Part shown: positions 8,282 through 16,734 of the stretch, piece by piece
Layout: every line of letters begins with the position of its first letter
How positions within the stretch are numbered: the first letter of the stretch is position 1
Source: an uncultured Prevotellaceae bacterium
Lineage (GTDB): Bacteria; Bacteroidota; Bacteroidia; Bacteroidales; Bacteroidaceae
Assembly: GCA_902769705.1 (NCBI GenBank)
Contig: CACXPX010000005.1
Coordinates: 62,001 to 126,000 of the forward strand
Reading direction: 5' to 3'
DNA length: 64,000 nt
The notes under the pieces: generated by a model
The model's database searches: none
What the model was told of the DNA's origin: nothing
What the model saw: the letters and a program-made list of their open reading frames with translations, nothing else
Position numbers and translations under genes: made by a program

Positions 8282-9849
8282 TTTATAAGTAATCGCATTG
8301 AAAGCCGGCTATCTCCTATTGTTTCATCATTACACTTTTTGAAACCATATTTTTCATAAACATGAATAGCTTTATAATTATCTTTATCGACGTGCAAAGA
8401 GATAGATTTGAAGCCATTCTCCTTACATACATCCACAGCCTTCTCCAACAATAACACAGATAAACCTATTCCTCTATAAGGCTCTAAGACATATACATTA
8501 CAGAGGTATGCATCTAATGTATCTTTATGGTTGCAATACAACAATGCAAATGCTATAATCCTATCTCTATCAATAATCGCTATCACATTGCCTGTATTAA
8601 CTATTTTTTTGAACCATTCTTCAAACTTTTCCTTACCTAAATCATTATTGATATCCTGGCAATGCTTTTGTATCAGCACCTTTGCATTAGGATGATGATT
8701 GAGCAACTGAGCATGGAACATATTCTTACAATCCTTTAAGCCGATTTTATGGTCTGAGCAATAGATGATATATCCCGATTTCATCGCTTCTACATTACAT
8801 GAAGCATTCCCAAAATCAGCATTAACAACGGTGTTTTGCACACACCATGATGCAGACTTCGCACTATCAAACAATAATTTATAATGCGCATTTTGTTTAC
8901 AATGGTAATATAATCCAGTATATAACTTGCTGGTTATTTGTTTATGATTATACATCCCTATGGAACACTCTATCGCAGCCCTGTAATAATCGAAACCTGT
9001 GCTTAATGGAGTAAGGATATCAGAGATATGGCCACCACCACCACGTGCGCCTACTTCAATAAAGTATATGTCATTATCGATAATCTTAATTTCCAGATGA
9101 GCCATCCCACAATTAAGCCCTAATACCTCCAAAATATCCCAAGTAGCCTTGTCAATCTTATGCTTCATCTCATCTGACAGATTTGCTGGCTGATGGTGAG
9201 CAAGTTCAACAAAATGCGGCGGACCTGCAGACTCTTTTTCAGTGTATTGTATTACATAATGCTGGCCTTTCCCGTTTGATAAGCATTCTATTGAATACTC
9301 CTGCCCTCCTTCAAGATATTCCTCAATGAGGGCTGTCCCATCTGACGATATCTGCTGCGACTCGTGAATAGCTTTATCAAAATCTGTTTTATTGTTTGCA
9401 ATGCTAATGCCTCTTTTACCACATGAATCTACCGACTTAACTACAACAGGAAATGAAGTATAAGTCTCGCGTTCATCGTATAGCGAGAACTTAGGTTGTT
9501 TGACAGATTGGAGATGAGCTACCCTAGTACGCATAATATACTTATTTTTTCCTGCAAACCCTTGCTCAACATCGTTTCCAGGAAGTCCCAATTCATGTGC
9601 GACCTTTGCAGCCACTTCAGTCGATAATTCACTGGAAGGCATTATGCCATTAACATTATACTCTCTGCATTTGCTTACCATGAAATCAATATCGAAAGAG
9701 TTTTCTTCGATAAAAATGTCAACCATGTCTTTTGCTACAGAATCGTTTCTGGCAAAGGCAAGTGTCTTGACGCCCATCTCTTTCGCCTTGGAAAAAATGG
9801 GGATAGCACCTTCACCTGCTCCTATAATAGCTAATATCTTTTTCTCCAT
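8278..9849 (-). CDS. ATP-grasp ligase fused to a GNAT acetyltransferase
   Basis: About 523 residues, two domains. Residues 1 to about 380 form an ATP-grasp enzyme: Rossmann-like start ILAIIGAGEGAIPIF, FPVVVKSVDSCGKRG (ATP-binding Lys), IEEYLEGGQEYSIE, then EIKIIDNDIYFIEVGARGGGG (metal-binding Glu and Asn-like region). It shares the motif VELAHHQPANLS with two other ATP-grasp proteins of the locus. From about residue 385 a GNAT domain follows, with CNVYVLEPYRGIGLS as the acetyl-CoA loop and KAIHVYEKYGFKK near the end. I use the ATG at 9849; the upstream frame start is TTG. It likely joins a carboxylate to an amine with ATP and acylates the same product. Confidence 0.85.
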   Translation of the reverse strand: MEKKILAIIGAGEGAIPIFSKAKEMGVKTLAFARNDSVAKDMVDIFIEENSFDIDFMVSKCREYNVNGIMPSSELSTEVAAKVAHELGLPGNDVEQGFAGKNKYIMRTRVAHLQSVKQPKFSLYDERETYTSFPVVVKSVDSCGKRGISIANNKTDFDKAIHESQQISSDGTALIEEYLEGGQEYSIECLSNGKGQHYVIQYTEKESAGPPHFVELAHHQPANLSDEMKHKIDKATWDILEVLGLNCGMAHLEIKIIDNDIYFIEVGARGGGGHISDILTPLSTGFDYYRAAIECSIGMYNHKQITSKLYTGLYYHCKQNAHYKLLFDSAKSASWCVQNTVVNADFGNASCNVEAMKSGYIIYCSDHKIGLKDCKNMFHAQLLNHHPNAKVLIQKHCQDINNDLGKEKFEEWFKKIVNTGNVIAIIDRDRIIAFALLYCNHKDTLDAYLCNVYVLEPYRGIGLSVLLLEKAVDVCKENGFKSISLHVDKDNYKAIHVYEKYGFKKCNDETIGDSRLSMRLLIK

Positions 9850-9850
9850 T

Positions 9851-11041
9851 TCAATCAATCAGACTCTTTTCCATTATGGCTTTCTCATATTTATCAAATG
9901 CCTCTTCGATGGCATCTCTATTACCAGCCTGAAGAATTAGCTGTCCATAGCGATTTAAGCTAGAAGTAATACGATTGACCTTATCACCTTCTTTTAATGA
10001 AAATGAGAAATCAACCACGTGGGGCCAGTTCTTTACAAAATCTACATCAGGAGTATGCTTGATGATAATTCCTTCTTCGAAAGCAAAGAAACGGACGCCA
10101 GCATACTGGACTTGCTTAGGCTGAGGATTTATGCTTTCCGCTAAAGAAATCTTCAACAGTTCATCTTCGAGATTCACACCAGTTGAGAGTGGAGTCAGTG
10201 TAGATGTGATATAGTCACCTCCAAGGCGAGGACTGGTTTCGATGACGAAGATGCCTCGGTCGTTAATCTTTAACTCCGTATGTGAAGGGCAATTCTCGAA
10301 GTGGAGGGCAGTGCCAATCTTTGAGACAATCTCTCGGATTTTCAGTTTGTTTTCCTCGGAGATATTGGCTGGTTGGATATGGCCTAACTCTACATTGTAC
10401 GGAAACTCGGTGGTTTTCTTTTCCGTGAACTGAATAACTTCGTTTATACCATCATGGTGAAGCCCTTCGATGCTAAATTCAGGACCTTCAATGAATTCTT
10501 CAACGAGAATCGTATCAAGCTTTGAGACCTCAAAGGCTTCGCTCATAGATGCTTCCAATTCTGCTTTACTGCGGCAGAGTTTCACACCACGGCTACCGGA
10601 ATTGTCCCTAGGCTTAATAATGACAGGATACTCAAAGTCCCCCACCTCACTCACGGACTTCACCAAACGACCTTTGGCACAAGGTACACCGCCTTCAATG
10701 AATCGCTGCTTCATTTGGAACTTGTCTGTGCTCCAACGGGCCGTATCTACTGAGAAGAACGGAAAGCGGTACTTTTCTGCTACACGCGCCATCATCACAA
10801 GGGGTTTATCTGTAGCTGCGGTTACGATAGCATCAATGCCATACTTTTCCACAACGGCACATGTGCCGTCATAGTCTTGACCTCCAACAATTTCAAAAGC
10901 ATCGACCACATTCCGGCATGCAGCATCTTCGGCAGGATCAATGCCAACAGTGTATAGCCCCATCTTCTTGGACCTTTCTATAATAGATTTCTGAAGTGGA
11001 CCTACACCAAAAATGAGGACTGCTTTCTTATTTTGATACAT
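9851..11041 (-). CDS. ATP-grasp carboxylate-amine ligase family protein
   Basis: 396 residues, a stand-alone ATP-grasp enzyme: LIFGVGPLQKSIIERSKKMG at the start, YPVIIKPRDNSGSRGVKL (ATP-binding loop) in the middle, VEEFIEGPEFSIEG and HTELKINDRGIFVIETSPRLGGD at the metal site. It carries VELGHIQPANIS, a motif shared with the ATP-grasp proteins at 8278 and 22115, so these three are paralogues. The family resembles carbamoyl-phosphate synthase large-chain and PylC-type ligases, which form amide or peptide bonds through an acyl-phosphate. The start ATG shares a base with the stop of the upstream aminotransferase (TAATG). I infer that it adds an amino acid or similar acid to an amino sugar. Confidence 0.85.
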   Translation of the reverse strand: MYQNKKAVLIFGVGPLQKSIIERSKKMGLYTVGIDPAEDAACRNVVDAFEIVGGQDYDGTCAVVEKYGIDAIVTAATDKPLVMMARVAEKYRFPFFSVDTARWSTDKFQMKQRFIEGGVPCAKGRLVKSVSEVGDFEYPVIIKPRDNSGSRGVKLCRSKAELEASMSEAFEVSKLDTILVEEFIEGPEFSIEGLHHDGINEVIQFTEKKTTEFPYNVELGHIQPANISEENKLKIREIVSKIGTALHFENCPSHTELKINDRGIFVIETSPRLGGDYITSTLTPLSTGVNLEDELLKISLAESINPQPKQVQYAGVRFFAFEEGIIIKHTPDVDFVKNWPHVVDFSFSLKEGDKVNRITSSLNRYGQLILQAGNRDAIEEAFDKYEKAIMEKSLID

Positions 11042-12180
11042 TACTTTATTTCTTTGACGGCCTTTTCAAACGTATCGCAGATGAAGTTCACCTGTTCCTC
11101 AGTCAGTGCGGCATACATAGGTAACGTGATTTCGTTGTCTGTCACATACTCTGTTTGTGGCAACACAGCACCAAGGCCAGCAAAAGTAGAGAATTTGTGA
11201 ACTGCCGGATAGTGAACTGATGTCTGAACGCCTGCAGCATGAATATATTCGCGAATCTTATCGCGACGTTCCTTGGTACTGTTAAGCAAGACAATAGGGA
11301 AGATGTAATTGCTGACAAATTCAGTGTTGTCAGCAAAAGGAACGGCAACGCCTTCCAATTTACTCAGACGGTCAACATATTGCTTGCGGACTTTAACTCG
11401 GGTCTGCAAATCTCCAGGCAGCTTTTTCAGCTGTTCGATGGCGATAGATGCACGGATATCGTCCATTCGGAAATTATAGCCAAGACCAATAATGTCATAT
11501 GAAGTAGCATGACCACTTGCACGCTGATACGACATAGTTGTCATTCCGTGAGAACGAATCAGACGGGCCTTCTTCTCCATATCCTCGTTGTTAGTGATAA
11601 ACATACCACCCTCACCTGTAGAAATGTTTTTATTAGAGAAGAAACTGAAGGCAGCACAATCACCTATCGTGCCGAGTTTCTTGCCCTTATATTCCGACAA
11701 TGGTCCGTGGCAAGCATCTTCTACGACTTTGAGGTTATGCTTCTTGGCAATAGCCATTATCTCGTCCATTCTTGCAGGAAAACCGGCCATATGAACTACC
11801 ACTATGCCTTTGGTGCGGGAGGTTATCTTTCTCTCAATGTCTTTGGGATCTATATTAATGTGCTCTGGTCCAATAATATCTGCAAAAACAGGTGTTGCAC
11901 CTACATAACGAATACAGTTAGCTGATGCTGCAAAGGTGAGCGACGGACAGATTACCTCATCGCCTGGCCCAAAACCGCAAACCATGCAACAGACATGAAG
12001 AGCGCTCGTACAGTTTGTCATACTGACAGCAAACTTCACGTTCCACATATCTTTGAACATCTGTTCCAATTCAGTATTCTTCGGGCCCGTTGAAATCCAG
12101 CCCGATTTGATGGTGTCATAGGCAGCCTGTGCCTCACGTTCGTCAAAATTAAGATTAAATAAAGGAATTTTGTATGCCAT
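11041..12180 (-). CDS. DegT/DnrJ/EryC1/StrS family sugar aminotransferase
   Basis: 379 residues, full length for the family. The internal PLP-binding lysine is K184 in FFSNKNISTGEGG; VVEDACHGPLSEYKG around residue 155 supplies the Asp that contacts the pyridine ring. SLTFAASANCIRYVGATPVFAD at residues 80-101 is family-typical. It transfers an amino group, normally from glutamate, to a nucleotide-linked keto-sugar in the cytoplasm. The 4,6-dehydratase at 15494-16723 could supply the keto-sugar, giving a 4-amino-4,6-dideoxy sugar. It is followed with a one-base overlap by an ATP-grasp gene, which suggests that the new amino group is then acylated. Confidence 0.92.
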   Translation of the reverse strand: MAYKIPLFNLNFDEREAQAAYDTIKSGWISTGPKNTELEQMFKDMWNVKFAVSMTNCTSALHVCCMVCGFGPGDEVICPSLTFAASANCIRYVGATPVFADIIGPEHINIDPKDIERKITSRTKGIVVVHMAGFPARMDEIMAIAKKHNLKVVEDACHGPLSEYKGKKLGTIGDCAAFSFFSNKNISTGEGGMFITNNEDMEKKARLIRSHGMTTMSYQRASGHATSYDIIGLGYNFRMDDIRASIAIEQLKKLPGDLQTRVKVRKQYVDRLSKLEGVAVPFADNTEFVSNYIFPIVLLNSTKERRDKIREYIHAAGVQTSVHYPAVHKFSTFAGLGAVLPQTEYVTDNEITLPMYAALTEEQVNFICDTFEKAVKEIK

Positions 12181-12213
12181 AATATTTATGTTTACTTTGG
12201 CTAATAGCCTTTT

Positions 12214-12618
12214 TTATTTTAACTTGTAAATAATAAATTTCAGGATGATGAAGTTTGTTATGGCGCTGATTATCAATGTTGGGATATAGGATATACGGTC
12301 GTTGATGCCCATAATGTCAGTAAAGAGACACATCAGCCCCATACGTACAATGAATAGATTGAACAAGTGTGCTGATATTACGCCTACAGCATTGGATACA
12401 GAGGGTTTAGCACTAAAAGTCCAGTAGATGGTTAACAAATAATTCACTCCAAGACTCAGACAATAGCCAGCAATAAGAGCTATTGGGTAGGAAGCGAATG
12501 TCCTCACAATATAAAATATTGCAGCATCTATAATTGTGCATAAAACACCAACTACACAAAACCTGATAAATTCTTGAGCGTTAGGATTGTTCCAGTCTTT
12601 CTTGATGATACCAATCAT
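12214..12618 (-). CDS. GtrA family membrane protein
   Basis: 134 residues with four predicted membrane helices, starting FIRFCVVGVLCTIIDAAIFY, the usual GtrA/DPMS opening, and containing SLGVNYLLTIYWTF, the conserved second-helix motif. GtrA proteins are thought to help flip undecaprenyl-phosphate-linked monosaccharides across the inner membrane. Its ATG overlaps the stop of the GT2 gene upstream (ATGA). Together with the GtrB-like glycosyltransferase and the polytopic protein next to it, it makes a likely side-branch glycosylation unit. Confidence 0.9.
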   Translation of the reverse strand: MIGIIKKDWNNPNAQEFIRFCVVGVLCTIIDAAIFYIVRTFASYPIALIAGYCLSLGVNYLLTIYWTFSAKPSVSNAVGVISAHLFNLFIVRMGLMCLFTDIMGINDRISYIPTLIISAITNFIILKFIIYKLK

Positions 12619-13523
12619 TTATTCATAAGGATTTCGAACAACTGACGATGTTTTTTGACGACCACATCAAGTATAACCCCACAGAAATAGAATAGAACTC
12701 CTATGACTGCAATAACGCCTGACACTATTAAGGTTGGAAACCTTGGAACAAGTCCGCTTTTAAAGTATTCTGTAAAGACGGGAATCATTAAAATAAAAGC
12801 AATAATCTCTAAAATGAAAAATATGGAAGTAAAGAACGTAAAGGGCTTGTAATCCCTAAATAGACGGGCTATGGTCATTAGGACTTTAAAACCATCACTG
12901 TAGGTGTTCAATTTAGAAACACTACCTTCTGGTCTGTCTCTGTATTTAACTGGAACCTCTTGGATGAGGAAATTTTTATCAAGAGCATGGATAGTCATTT
13001 CTGTCTCAATCTCAAAACCTTTGGAGAGAACTGGAAAATGTTTAACGAAAGAGTTACTGAAAGCCCTATAGCCCGTCATTATATCTTTCACATTGCTATT
13101 AAATAAATGGTTGATAAGTCCGCGTACCATCGTGTTGCCTAAGTTATGAAACGGTCTCTTGTTTTCTTCAAAATAGGTAGATGAAAGTCGGTCTCCTATT
13201 ACCATATCAACACCTTTTTTAAGAACCAGATTACACATCTCTGGGGCATGTTGAGCAGGATAAGTGTCATCACCGTCAATCATAATATAGCAATCGGCTT
13301 CTATATCTCGGAACATAGAACGGATGACATTACCCTTGCCTTGACGGTATTCGTATCTTACAATAGCACCTGCATCGGAAGCTATCTTATCTGTCCCGTC
13401 AGTTGAATTATTGTCATAGACATAGATGTCTGCATCTGGAAGGACGTTTTTCCAATCCTTAACTACTTTTTCTATGGTCTTGCTTTCATTATAGCAAGGT
13501 ATTAAAACGGCGATTTTATTCAT
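12615..13523 (-). CDS. Membrane-anchored family 2 glycosyltransferase (GtrB/DPM1-like)
   Basis: 302 residues. The N-terminal GT2 domain begins IAVLIPCYNESKTIEKVV, followed by YVYDNNSTDGT and CYIMIDGDDTYPA (DxD region near residue 95). Two hydrophobic helices close to the C-terminus anchor it in the inner membrane. This matches the bactoprenol-phosphate glycosyltransferases (GtrB, ArnC-like), which make undecaprenyl-phosphate-sugar from an NDP-sugar. It overlaps its upstream neighbour by 8 bases and GtrA by 4. Known Gtr systems have exactly this GtrA plus GtrB pair with a variable third protein. Confidence 0.88.
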   Translation of the reverse strand: MNKIAVLIPCYNESKTIEKVVKDWKNVLPDADIYVYDNNSTDGTDKIASDAGAIVRYEYRQGKGNVIRSMFRDIEADCYIMIDGDDTYPAQHAPEMCNLVLKKGVDMVIGDRLSSTYFEENKRPFHNLGNTMVRGLINHLFNSNVKDIMTGYRAFSNSFVKHFPVLSKGFEIETEMTIHALDKNFLIQEVPVKYRDRPEGSVSKLNTYSDGFKVLMTIARLFRDYKPFTFFTSIFFILEIIAFILMIPVFTEYFKSGLVPRFPTLIVSGVIAVIGVLFYFCGVILDVVVKKHRQLFEILMNK

Positions 13524-15354
13524 GCTTTCTGTAAGTTAAATGACTAAGACAATAAATGAATGCAATGGGAATGCTTATAATGATTGGTGCTACATATCTG
13601 AAAGTCACAACTGGGCATATGACAAAAAGTACCATTGTTAAGATGCATGGCAAGAATATGGCAAGACCTTTAAAATCTCTTCTGTAAACCAGTATTAAGA
13701 CCACTAAAAGAAAATACCAAGAATAATAGGACAATGCTGCAAATAATTCAGTAAAAGGTTTTCTTGCCATAAAATTAAAAATACTCATAACCGGCTGTTG
13801 GAAGCTCTCATGGTGATAGAAATGGTATTCTGGTAACCAATAGGGGCATTTGTTCCACCAAGAATCTGTTGAGAAAATAGGTTTTCCAAAATTGTAGAAA
13901 AACCCTTCGCCAACACAGAGACTTGCTGTTAGTGCAGTAATGGGATGTCTAGTCGTGATAGACCACCATGATTTGAGAAAGGCTGTTAACGCCTGATACT
14001 CGTCCTCTTTATTAAAGTGAATTCGCTGATTCCATTTTCTTAAAGGAATATATCGGTAATGGAATTTGATAGGATCTGTTATATTATATTTAAATTGATA
14101 TGGAATAGAATCAAGCGGAATATTTAAAATATTAGAAATAGCCTTTTGTTCCTTCTCTGTTATGTCTTGTGGATGTTTGATAATACATAACGCAACTTGT
14201 TGAAAAAGATTACCGATGATTTCTTGTTTACCTCCTTTTTCTACTTGCCATAAAGGTAACAAGATATAGGTGAACACAAAGTAAAACGCGATAGGTGGCA
14301 AATAACTTGCAAGAAGATTTTTCCAATATTCTCTGTATAAAAAAAGAACAACAAAGAATTGGCAAATGATGAAATATATCCCTTGATGCCTGGATAGGCA
14401 CATCATTAGTGACGTGATACCAAGAATCGCCCAAATATACCAACTTGGTCTCTTTTTCATATTAGTTTGCCCTTGTAAATCTATAAGAGCAGTCATTAAA
14501 AATAGGACAGAGTATGAAAAAATACCGTCTTTGGTATTATAGATGGTCAAGAAGGAATAGAGTGGGAATAATGCATAAACGATAATAAAAAACCATAAGA
14601 AGTTATTGCGTATTTTAAATCGTTGGAGAACTCGGAAAATATATACTCCTCCTAATGAAGTTACTGTAATAAAGAAAAGGGAAAGGAACATAAAGCCCAA
14701 CGAAGGATCCCCAAGATACTGTCCAAACTCAAATGCTCCCTTTTGTAATAAAGAAGTAAAAAATGGATGGTGATTGTATAAAACTCTTTGAGGACTGAAA
14801 CTGCTAAGAGAAGCAGCACTATCATAATCGAAAATACATGGATAGCAGAGTATGAGGTATGGGATACGTGACAGAAAGAATATGCAAAATAAAAGAATAG
14901 GCGAAAGCGGAAATCTTTTGTCAGAACTGTTTATAGTTATGTTTGTACTATCTATTTTCACAATAATTCCAGAAACAATTCCATATGTAGCAAGACTGTA
15001 AACCGTAATTCTTATCAGGCATAATAAGAAAACCTTAAAATTACCTATACACAAATCCAAAGATTGAGTAGAGTGAATGCTCCAGCCAATGGTAAGTGAT
15101 AAAGAATAACAGATAGCAAAGATTGTAACAAACCAGCGTAGCCTTTTATTTGTTTTGTCTTTTCTCCATTTTCTTGTAATAGGTAAAAGAAACATGACAC
15201 ACAACCCGTATATTATCATCGATTTGGAAATGAAAGTTGGTTTGTGCAATATCATCTCTTCATAGGAAAAAGAGAGAAGAATGATAGATAACCCAATCAG
15301 CGCATCAGACCATTGAAAGTGGTATTTATTTTTTATGTCTTCAAATAATCTCAT
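13516..15354 (-). CDS. Polytopic membrane protein, GT-C-like (DUF6020-like), candidate GtrC
   Basis: From the ATG at 15354 this gives 612 residues with about a dozen membrane helices. The frame is open back to 15531, but the extra 59 residues are basic, carry no signal, and would overlap the preceding gene, so I reject that start. In the first third, PCIFDYDSAASLSSF places acidic residues in an outside loop, as in GT-C glycosyltransferases that use lipid-phosphate sugars. YNTKDGIFSYSVLFLM and CLSRHQGIYFII are other recognisable stretches of the DUF6020 type. Next to GtrB- and GtrA-like genes, it probably transfers the lipid-linked sugar onto the glycan at the periplasmic face; it could alternatively be the polymerase. 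Confidence 0.7.
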   Translation of the reverse strand: MRLFEDIKNKYHFQWSDALIGLSIILLSFSYEEMILHKPTFISKSMIIYGLCVMFLLPITRKWRKDKTNKRLRWFVTIFAICYSLSLTIGWSIHSTQSLDLCIGNFKVFLLCLIRITVYSLATYGIVSGIIVKIDSTNITINSSDKRFPLSPILLFCIFFLSRIPYLILCYPCIFDYDSAASLSSFSPQRVLYNHHPFFTSLLQKGAFEFGQYLGDPSLGFMFLSLFFITVTSLGGVYIFRVLQRFKIRNNFLWFFIIVYALFPLYSFLTIYNTKDGIFSYSVLFLMTALIDLQGQTNMKKRPSWYIWAILGITSLMMCLSRHQGIYFIICQFFVVLFLYREYWKNLLASYLPPIAFYFVFTYILLPLWQVEKGGKQEIIGNLFQQVALCIIKHPQDITEKEQKAISNILNIPLDSIPYQFKYNITDPIKFHYRYIPLRKWNQRIHFNKEDEYQALTAFLKSWWSITTRHPITALTASLCVGEGFFYNFGKPIFSTDSWWNKCPYWLPEYHFYHHESFQQPVMSIFNFMARKPFTELFAALSYYSWYFLLVVLILVYRRDFKGLAIFLPCILTMVLFVICPVVTFRYVAPIIISIPIAFIYCLSHLTYRKHE

Positions 15355-15493
15355 TGACTTTAACCATTTTGTTTTGAATAAGCTAGATGATTTAATCAAA
15401 TAATAGCATTTTCGCTTCTGGTGAAGGATGTTTCCTTTTATACATACAGTCGCAACTCCTGTCTTTGCGTCATTAAATGTTAGTAAATAGGAA

Positions 15494-16723
15494 TTACATT
15501 TTTTGATCCAAATTCTTCCCTTTCTCCTCATGCTCGAAGTTAGGAATAAACTCTTTGATGGCTTCTACCACTTGAGACTTGGTAAAGTCTTCTTTGGCAA
15601 ATATGTCTTCCAGTTTGTCAAAGAAACTGTTCACCTCATCCATGTTATGACGAGTGGTTTGCTCAACTACTCCAAGGGATTGGAAACGTTGCATGTCTAT
15701 CTTCTCGCCAGGAACATAGAATTCTTCGTAAGCCTTCTCCCCCGTGGTGTCGGAACCAAAGTACACGACAGGGTACTTTGGAGTTTCAAGTTTCAAGTTC
15801 CAAGTTTCAAGAGTAAGAGCAGCAGCTTTGTGTTTGGCTTCTTCGTCTGACTGACACAAATCCTTCTCAAATCCGTTTGCCTTGATGAAATCATCACAGA
15901 TGGATGAGAAGGTGAGCATCTGGTCTTCACCAAGTTTTGGGAAGAAAACTTCTCCGGGTTTACCAAGGATGCAGGCCAACATACAAATCTGCCCACTCTC
16001 TTCAGGAGAGACAAAATAACGTTTGACATCAGAGGGTGCTGCAAGGGGTTGTTGTTTCTGAATGCGATGAATCCAACCATCGGGTAGGGAACCATTACTG
16101 AAAGCGACATTGGCAAAACGGGCGGTGGTGACCTTGAAATATTTGTTGTAGGCCATCACCAGGTCTTCCATAATGCGTTTCGAGGCTCCCATGATATTTA
16201 CGGGGTTGGCTGCTTTGTCTGTAGAGACACAGAAGAAATGCTTGGGCGGATAAACAGTCAGCAAATCCATCAGTTTCTTGGCCTTGATGTCGTTGTTCTC
16301 AATCAGGGCCTGCACGCTGTAACGGTCTTTCTCCGAACGTACATGCTTATGAGCAGAGAAGTTTGCTACGATGTCAAACCCTTTCTCTTCGCGGAATATG
16401 CGTTCAAAGATAGGGTCTGCAAAGTTCAGCGTATAACAGCGGAACTCATCAGGAACATAAAGGCCGTCGGTACTTCGTACATCACGGACCAGTTCTGCTA
16501 GCCCGTTCTCATTGAGGTCAACCACCACTACGCTTTTTGGCTCAAATCGCAAAATGGCCTTGATGAAGGAGGAGCCTATGGAACCAGCACCACCTATGAC
16601 ACACACTTTCTTACCCTTGATGTCACTTATTAGAGTCTTTTTATTTGCTTCAATATCTGCAGCAAACATACTGACAGGACGTTTCGTAACGCTATCTGAT
16701 ATAAAATTATATAAGTTGAACAT
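15494..16723 (-). CDS. UDP-N-acetylhexosamine 4,6-dehydratase family protein (FlaA1/CapD-like)
   Basis: 409 residues. VCVIGGAGSIGSSFIKAIL is the NAD-binding start; ANFSAHKHVRSEKD and CVSTDKAANPVNIMGASKR form the active-site region. The position normally held by Tyr in the Tyr-x3-Lys motif is Met here (MGASK), as in the Ser-Met-Lys triad of the WbpM/PglF group. It has no membrane helices, unlike WbpM, so it is the short soluble form. It would turn a UDP-N-acetylhexosamine into a 4-keto-6-deoxy sugar, the substrate for the DegT aminotransferases in the locus. It contains an in-frame repeat-encoded stretch at 15783-15811. Confidence 0.88.
   Translation of the reverse strand: MFNLYNFISDSVTKRPVSMFAADIEANKKTLISDIKGKKVCVIGGAGSIGSSFIKAILRFEPKSVVVVDLNENGLAELVRDVRSTDGLYVPDEFRCYTLNFADPIFERIFREEKGFDIVANFSAHKHVRSEKDRYSVQALIENNDIKAKKLMDLLTVYPPKHFFCVSTDKAANPVNIMGASKRIMEDLVMAYNKYFKVTTARFANVAFSNGSLPDGWIHRIQKQQPLAAPSDVKRYFVSPEESGQICMLACILGKPGEVFFPKLGEDQMLTFSSICDDFIKANGFEKDLCQSDEEAKHKAAALTLETWNLKLETPKYPVVYFGSDTTGEKAYEEFYVPGEKIDMQRFQSLGVVEQTTRHNMDEVNSFFDKLEDIFAKEDFTKSQVVEAIKEFIPNFEHEEKGKNLDQKM
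15783..15811 (-). repeat. Short direct repeat inside the dehydratase gene
   Basis: The plus strand shows TTTCAAG repeated three times (15784, 15791 and 15805) with a variant TTCCAAG at 15798, a tandem array of about 7-bp units. In the protein it encodes a short LETWNLKLET-type peptide between the catalytic core and the C-terminal part. The 29-base array does not break the reading frame. This looks like a copy of a dispersed simple repeat captured in a surface-loop position. Confidence 0.6.
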
Positions 16724-16734
16724 AATAATACGTC

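Noticed and set aside
15355..15531. Longer start for the DUF6020-like membrane protein
   Set aside because: The extra 59 residues are basic and unlike the family, and would overlap the dehydratase gene.
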